This document shows, one piece after another, positions 24,201 through 31,542 of a DNA stretch of 64,000 nucleotides (position 1 is its first letter; each line of letters starts with the position of its first letter). The translations under genes and the position numbers were made by a program. The DNA comes from Enchytraeus crypticus (taxonomy: Eukaryota; Annelida; Clitellata; Enchytraeida; Enchytraeidae): contig CAJHZI010000484.1 of NCBI GenBank assembly GCA_905160935.1, forward strand, positions 2,526,501 to 2,590,500. Direction: 5' to 3'. A model generated the notes under the pieces. The model made no database searches. It saw nothing but the letters and a program-made list of their open reading frames with translations, and was not told where the DNA came from.

Positions 24201-25950
24201 ACTATCAGGCTACCGTCATATGTACATGTTCACAATTATACAAATCAATTGTGGGATTGCGCAGATTCTTTGAGCTTCAATGCATTTGATTCCAGTAACC
24301 TCTACGTGAGAGTGCTATTATATTAATGTCTGAGGCGATTGATATGAGCTTTGATTAAATAACGCCTGAGAATGTTTGAGCAAACTGTTTACGTCTCTAG
24401 CTCTAAAATAGAGCCGAAGGAACAGTATATTTACGAGAGGGGAGTTACATCAGATATAAATGTAAGCACAGAAGAAAACCCTATAAATCTATTATAAAGA
24501 TGAGTTTAACGTCTCTTTCCATGTAACAACGGATACTGTCAGTGACGGTCCGGCTGGGATTCGAACCAATGGCCTTCTGCTTCTCAGGCATGCTTGCTAT
24601 CCATTCGGCCATCCAATAGGACTTACTTTAACTACATGTACCAGCATTTCTGATTTCAATTAAAAAATTAAGCCTTATAATCTAATTGCATGAAAATGTC
24701 GTATCAGTTGAAGATAGCAAGCACACTATCTTATATCATCAGCCAGCACACAAATTATAGCTTCAAAACGCAAATTATTTGCTGGAGCCAGTGACGATAT
24801 CGGTAAGTTATTCGACCGCGGATCAGTGTGTACGGGGTTCAAATCCTGGGCTCCCCGTCACTGACATCGCTTTCGAGTGAGGAAACTGACGTTAACATTA
24901 GCTTTTTGTGCTCAATTCCCTGTGTGAATGCGAAGTGCAACCTACAGATTAAGGGATGATATAGACATAAGAAGAGTGGAGGCGTTATATATCATGGACC
25001 TGCCAGTAGGCAGTGCACTAAGAGAGAGAGAGAGAGAGAGACATACGATGCGGGCTCTGTTGAGAGCGTCCTGTAGAGTAGCAATGGTCTTCTTGTCCTT
25101 CTCTTTGTCTGCCTCGAGACTCTCGAGTCTTCGTCTCAGTAGGTTTATCTCTGCCTCGTAGTCAGACAACTGCTGATTCTGTTTCTCTATCTTCTCTCTG
25201 CCGTCCACCACTGCTCTGTTAGCGTCGTTCAGTCTGATCATTCAATCAATCAATCGATCGATCAATCGATCAAGCAATCTATCAATCGTTCAAGAAATTA
25301 ATCAATCGTTAAATAAATCAATCAATCAACCAATCAATCAATCTGTCAATCGATCGATCGTCCAATCAGTCAATCATTCAAGCGATCGATCTAACCGTTA
25401 AATGACTACATCAATCGACATTTAGCACATAGCCACTGTCTGCAGTAGACGTATGTCATATACAGCAGCACGTATCAACTGCATGGTGTCGCGGAATGAG
25501 TGCAGACAGAATGTAATTTATTTTCAATTCGTGCGGATCCGATAACACAATCAGCTGTTTCCGGTCTAGGACCGGCTGTTCTTCCAATCAGTCAATGCAT
25601 TCCACTATTTCCCACTCTGTCAATCTCTTCCTCTATTTTGTACTATGTCAATCTTTTCCACTATTTTCCGCTCTGTCAATCTCTTCCTCTATTTTCCACT
25701 CTAAATATTTTCCACTTTTTCCCACTCTGTCCGTTGTTTCTACTATTTTCAAATCTGTCAATTCTTTTCAGTGTTACCCTCTATGTCAACGTGTCATTTG
25801 ACTCTGTAAAGATACTTTTCACTATATTCTAATATGTCAGTAGTTTTTACTGTTTTCCGCTTTTCTAAATTCGTCATTAATATCATTAAACAGTAACAGT
25901 TTCTCTCCTTAAGTAAAAGTTCGCTCAATTAACTGCTGATTCATAATGCT

Positions 25951-25995
<45 letters not shown>

Positions 25996-26089
25996 AATAT
26001 ATATGTTTCTATATATATATGAGAGAAATATATATATACAGTTTCTCTCCTTAAGTTAAAGTGCGCTCAATTAACTGCTGATTCATAAT

Positions 26090-26133
<44 letters not shown>

Positions 26134-29100
26134 AAGAGAGAAAGAGAGAGAGAGAGACATTCGAATCTAAATTGAGATGCTACCTACCATAATGCATTAT
26201 ATGGGCTCAAACGTGTGTCTGTCGATAAGACACAGGTTTGAGCCCATGTTGAATGTCTGACATCGCCATTGGCTCCAGCCAAGTTATGTTCTTTAATATG
26301 AAATACTCTATGTATATTCTATGATATGTTCCATAATATAGAACATATCAAAGTTGGGGGCTCATAATACTCAAGTCTTTTACATTACTTCACTATTTTC
26401 ATGGACACTGTCTGCTGATTCCCACAAGTAATGAGGTTAACCGTTTGATAGTAATTCACCCAATTATTTATCATTCTAAAATAAAACCATCATCAATCCA
26501 CTGATATCCAAATTAACGCCAGAGATTTTATAGCTTTAGATGAAAGCAAACATCTATTCACATATACATGTATATTATAATGGCTTTAATTGACTTTCGA
26601 TTTGCAATTACGGATCTCATGCAAAAGTCGGATGTTCGAAGAATAACTTGGAATAATAGTAATCTGCACTGCTTTAATCATAAATGTGAGATGGTTTGTT
26701 AGGTATGCAGTATGTCAGTAGTCTACTCAGCTTTAAAAATCTTCTTATCTCAGTCTTACTAATTGAACTATAATCAAAACGTGCGAGTTTAAAAGTACAC
26801 CCAATCTCTCTCTTAGTGCACTGTCTACTGGCAGGTTATATGCCGTGGACCTGCCAGTAGACAGTGGACAAAGAGAGAGACAGGATGTACTTTCAAACTC
26901 ACACATAGTCCATCATATCATCTAATAAAAACTAATATAAATAATATAAAGTATTAATAAATAATATAAATAACATTAGCGATAAACTGGAGCATTCACT
27001 CAGCCTCTCTGTACCCATAATCTCTAATTATGACTGTCGCAATCATGTGAAATTCAGATAAGATTTATTTTAAAACTCCATCAAACGTTAGATTAGGTAG
27101 GGAAGGGATTAGTCGTTCCTCTCACCCACAACACTGACGTCATATCTGACAATATGACACTGTGATATGCACATAGACACTGGCTGGAGTCAGTAGCTGT
27201 ATCCGTAAGATACTTGACCGCGGATCAGTATGTGCGGGGTTCAAATCCTGGGCTCGCCCGCCACTGACATCGCTTTCGAGCGAGGAAACTGACGTTAACA
27301 TTAGCTTTTACATCTGACAACATGAAACTTTACTATATACGAGGATTGTTTACTATGCAGATCAAAGCCCCGGCTGTGAATGAATTTGCGGCATGAGTGC
27401 ACAGTTGAGCAAAGTTTTCATTCTCTTCATTAGCATTAAAAGTTCTGGTTGACATTTACATGGTAGGCTGGTACTGAATCATTAGCATGATAGATCTACA
27501 ATCACCACAGCTGCTTCTTCCCTTCTCTCATTCAAATTAGCAATCGTTCTTATGTTATATACATGCTATAGCATAGCTACTCCACCCACGGGTGGAGTTG
27601 CTATCATATGCTATGTAGCGGCTATTTTAATTAGCACTACTGTACGGTGTAGGCTTGACATTGTGTATATGTAGGCCTATTTACAGGTGCACCGATCTGG
27701 GCATCGTGGTATTAATTAATATGCACTGATTTAATGATTTAGACCCAGTAAAGCAGACCAGATATTATCTATGAAGCGGCTAATCAAATTAGCATAACCA
27801 CTGCTGTTATATACCTGGTAAATATACAGGTGTAACTATTAGGCAGTGCTATTTAATAGTTCTTATTAAATATAATATTGTTATGCTGAATTACATGAAG
27901 ACTGGATGATGACGCATACTGTATATTTTCGGAGAGTTATATGAATACGTACAATTAACGTACAACAAAACGTAAGTCGACTTCTGATGGTAGAACTTAG
28001 CTCGCAATAAAAATTTCTTTATTTCACTGCAAAAGACAATCATCTTATGATCTTAGTGTCTACTTTGCAAATCACCTTCAAGAAGTAAATATCTACATGC
28101 ATTTAATGTGAATCAGTCCCTTGATCGACTAACACATTTATAAGCACTGTACATGTATATTCCCACATTGTTAGAGAAATTACTCCGCGGATTCTGATTT
28201 CCGAGTTGTTGCTTTATTACGGTCCAGTATGGGCAACGTTAGCAGTATCGAAGTGACGACATAACAGCATAAACTTACAAATCAGTTAATGTAAACACTT
28301 GGAATTAAACTAGACTCAGTTTTAAAGTAACACGCATTATAGTGAATAATCAACTGTGTTAATATCTATCACTTTTAAAACCACATGTTTAATCCGTTAG
28401 GCAATTTAGACCATTTTCCGTATAACCAGTCCAGTGAATGTCCTAGATTTTACTCTCAGATCAACGCGGCCGGGATTCGAACCCACGAGGGTTCAATTCA
28501 CCCCAGGATTTGTCATTTAAAACTTCATGACGTTACCCCTACGCTATTTAGACATTCTAAATTTTAATTTTTAAATTTTTATTTTAATTTTAGCAGCAGT
28601 TACTTCAATAATCCTGGTGCTAGTTCTTTCAATGCACATATACATGTCCATTAAGAAATAACTGCTGCTTAACTGTTGTCAGGGTAAAGCATAGCATGAA
28701 ATTTATAAGGAAAATGTGAATACAACAATGCATGATTGTCAGAGAAATTTAAAGTATACCGCGTACATTTAAAATAATATTTTAATATTAAAATATTTAG
28801 TTGTTCTCTTGCTTAAGACGTTTTGCATAAACATCTTACAAGCATTATTTTACAAGTGTTATTTTATACTAGAATCATAAAAGTAAACACGCATTATAGT
28901 AAATGATCAAGTATGATGATATCTGTTACTTTTAGTACCGCATTTTTAAACCGTTATGAGCAGTGATGTACTATGTATCACTGCAGTACTAATGCCTTTT
29001 AGTTGTTAGTTTCTAGTTGTTGTTTAAAAATGTAACACGCATTATAGTGAAATGATCAACAATGTCAATATATATCACTTTTAATACCACATGTTTAAAC

Positions 29101-31474
29101 CGTTAGGCAATTTAGACCATTTTCTATATATCCAGTCAGTGAATGTCCGAGATTTTACTTTCAAATCAGCGCGGCTGGGATTCGAAACAACGAGGATTCA
29201 ATTCACCTCAGGATCTGTCACTTAAAACTTCATAACGTTACTACTACGCTATTAAGACATTCGATAATGAAGATCGTAATCACCATTAATTTAAAAGTAA
29301 TTCGAGATTCATATCTTTAATAAGAAATGGAACAAAGCAATGCTATCGAGAGAGCAAGCAGGTTGAAAACAGACCATTTAAAATTAAACATTTCAATTTT
29401 AGAAAAATGAAATAAAGCGATTGAATCGTTGAAGTTTTGATAAGTATATTGTTTACCGGTCAGTCAGTTCAGTTACACGATATATATCTCACTGGTATTT
29501 CAACACTCGAAGAATTGAATTCTCTCGCACGACTTAATTTAAAAATATCAAAAATTCGAGTCTGGATAATGTCAAAACTCTAAAAATGATTTTGGCTCCC
29601 AGACACCTGAAACAAGTAACTATTCTCCAACGATCAGTGAGATTTATCGTGATCATGGGATACGATGTTTGTTTTTATCTTCGGCCCGGTCAAACACTGA
29701 TGGCGCCTTTAATCACCTTCTGGACTACAGCTACGAGTGACGTTAACTTCATATTGGTTTGATTTTAAATAATCGATAACAATTTGGATATCAGAAACAA
29801 ATCGAAAAATAGCATGCCCGTATTATACTGTAGGCCTATATATGGATTACCTCAGAATATCCTCAGAACATCAGAATACGTCCCTGACATCATCCTTGTA
29901 TGAGGAAACGAACGTTAAACCTTTATTATTATAATAATAATAATAATAATTATTATTATTATTATTAATAATAATAATAATAAACATCTGGCAAGCTTAA
30001 TTCGCTTGTCACAATGAGACTACGAAACATCAGCAGAACTGAGGAAGAATAAGGGCCAAAACCTGCTTAAGGTTTTTGCTAAAAAACACAAGCCTTTGAA
30101 ATCTAACGATTTTAACTAGGAGCATGAGAGCAGGCTATGGTTTGAAAATATGTACTGCATACCTATCACTTGGCAGAACATCACAAAGAAAAATTTAGAC
30201 ATTAAATTTTATAAAATGTACAAGTAGCATCTAGAATAGAGAGCTTGCCTCGGGCTAGGAATGATAACGCGTGACTATTGTAATGTATCATATACAACAT
30301 ATCATGTCATCTCATACACTGTCACGTTGTAGAGAATTTTACTCTGTACACCAAACTGTCTGTATTTAAAAAAATCCATATCTCTCCACACAATGCTCTG
30401 CCAATCTAGCAGAATCGTGAAGCCGCTTTTAATTGATTTCTCATTGCCTTCTTCAGTTCACGTGGTAGCATCTACGGAGGAATATACAGTTTTTCGGCTG
30501 CCTATATTTAAGTTATGCAGATTGGACTTATGAATTCGTTAAGTTCGGTTTAAATTGAATAATTTTATTTGTACAATATTCGTGCACATGTACATGTATG
30601 TGGTTATTTGGAAGAATTTCTTTAATTATTATTTACACTAACAGTTATTGTAATTACAATTGTAGTCGCTATTATTTACACTAACTGTTATTGTAATTAC
30701 AATTGTAGTCGCTATTATTTGCACTAACTGTTATTGCACTTATATAATAACAGTTTTCATTAGTTTCACTAAACATTATTGCATTTACATTAACATATAT
30801 TATTATAATTGGTAAACAGGACATCGTACTCTCTGGGAATAACGCCCCTGCCAAGTAAATGTTAGTCGAAGCTGTGGAAGGCATAGGGACCCACCTCGTC
30901 ATAAGCATAATCTCCCAATAATAATTGTATATCAAAAGGAATTGATGAGCTAAAGTTCCACTCGTATGTGGATTTGAAGAGGAAAAAGGAAGACAGAGAT
31001 TAGTGGAGGCGTTATATACAATGAACCTGCTAGTATGCAGTGCACTAAGAGATTGAGAGATATTATTATTTACACTAACAGTTATTGTGCTAACTTGTAT
31101 TTATTCACACGACTCACATCGTGTCAACTGTTATCACATTTCGAATGTATTGCGCTTGTCAATAACTCTACATGCAGTTTTTCTATCAAGTTAACTAATA
31201 AAATGTCGTATCATATTGTACGAGCTGAGTTTGAAGATCAGCTGATTTGAACATAGATCTCAACACTTCAGTTGTCTTACGTAATAAATATTTCATCAAG
31301 TTCTAACAAGCTAAATTTTCTTTCCGAAATAGAGCCAACGAGATCATAGATGCCACATTTTAGTTCAACTGGCGTACTTTCCGTAAGAATTCGAGGAAAG
31401 TTTTTGTTAGATTTAAAATGTAATCTTAATCCAGATTCTATCTTTATTTATGTATATAAAGATAGAATCTATAT

Positions 31475-31542
<68 letters not shown>

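Noticed and set aside
24500..24620. Functional tRNA gene
   Set aside because: A and B boxes are present but the acceptor stem does not pair, and sequence typical of dispersed retroposons follows.
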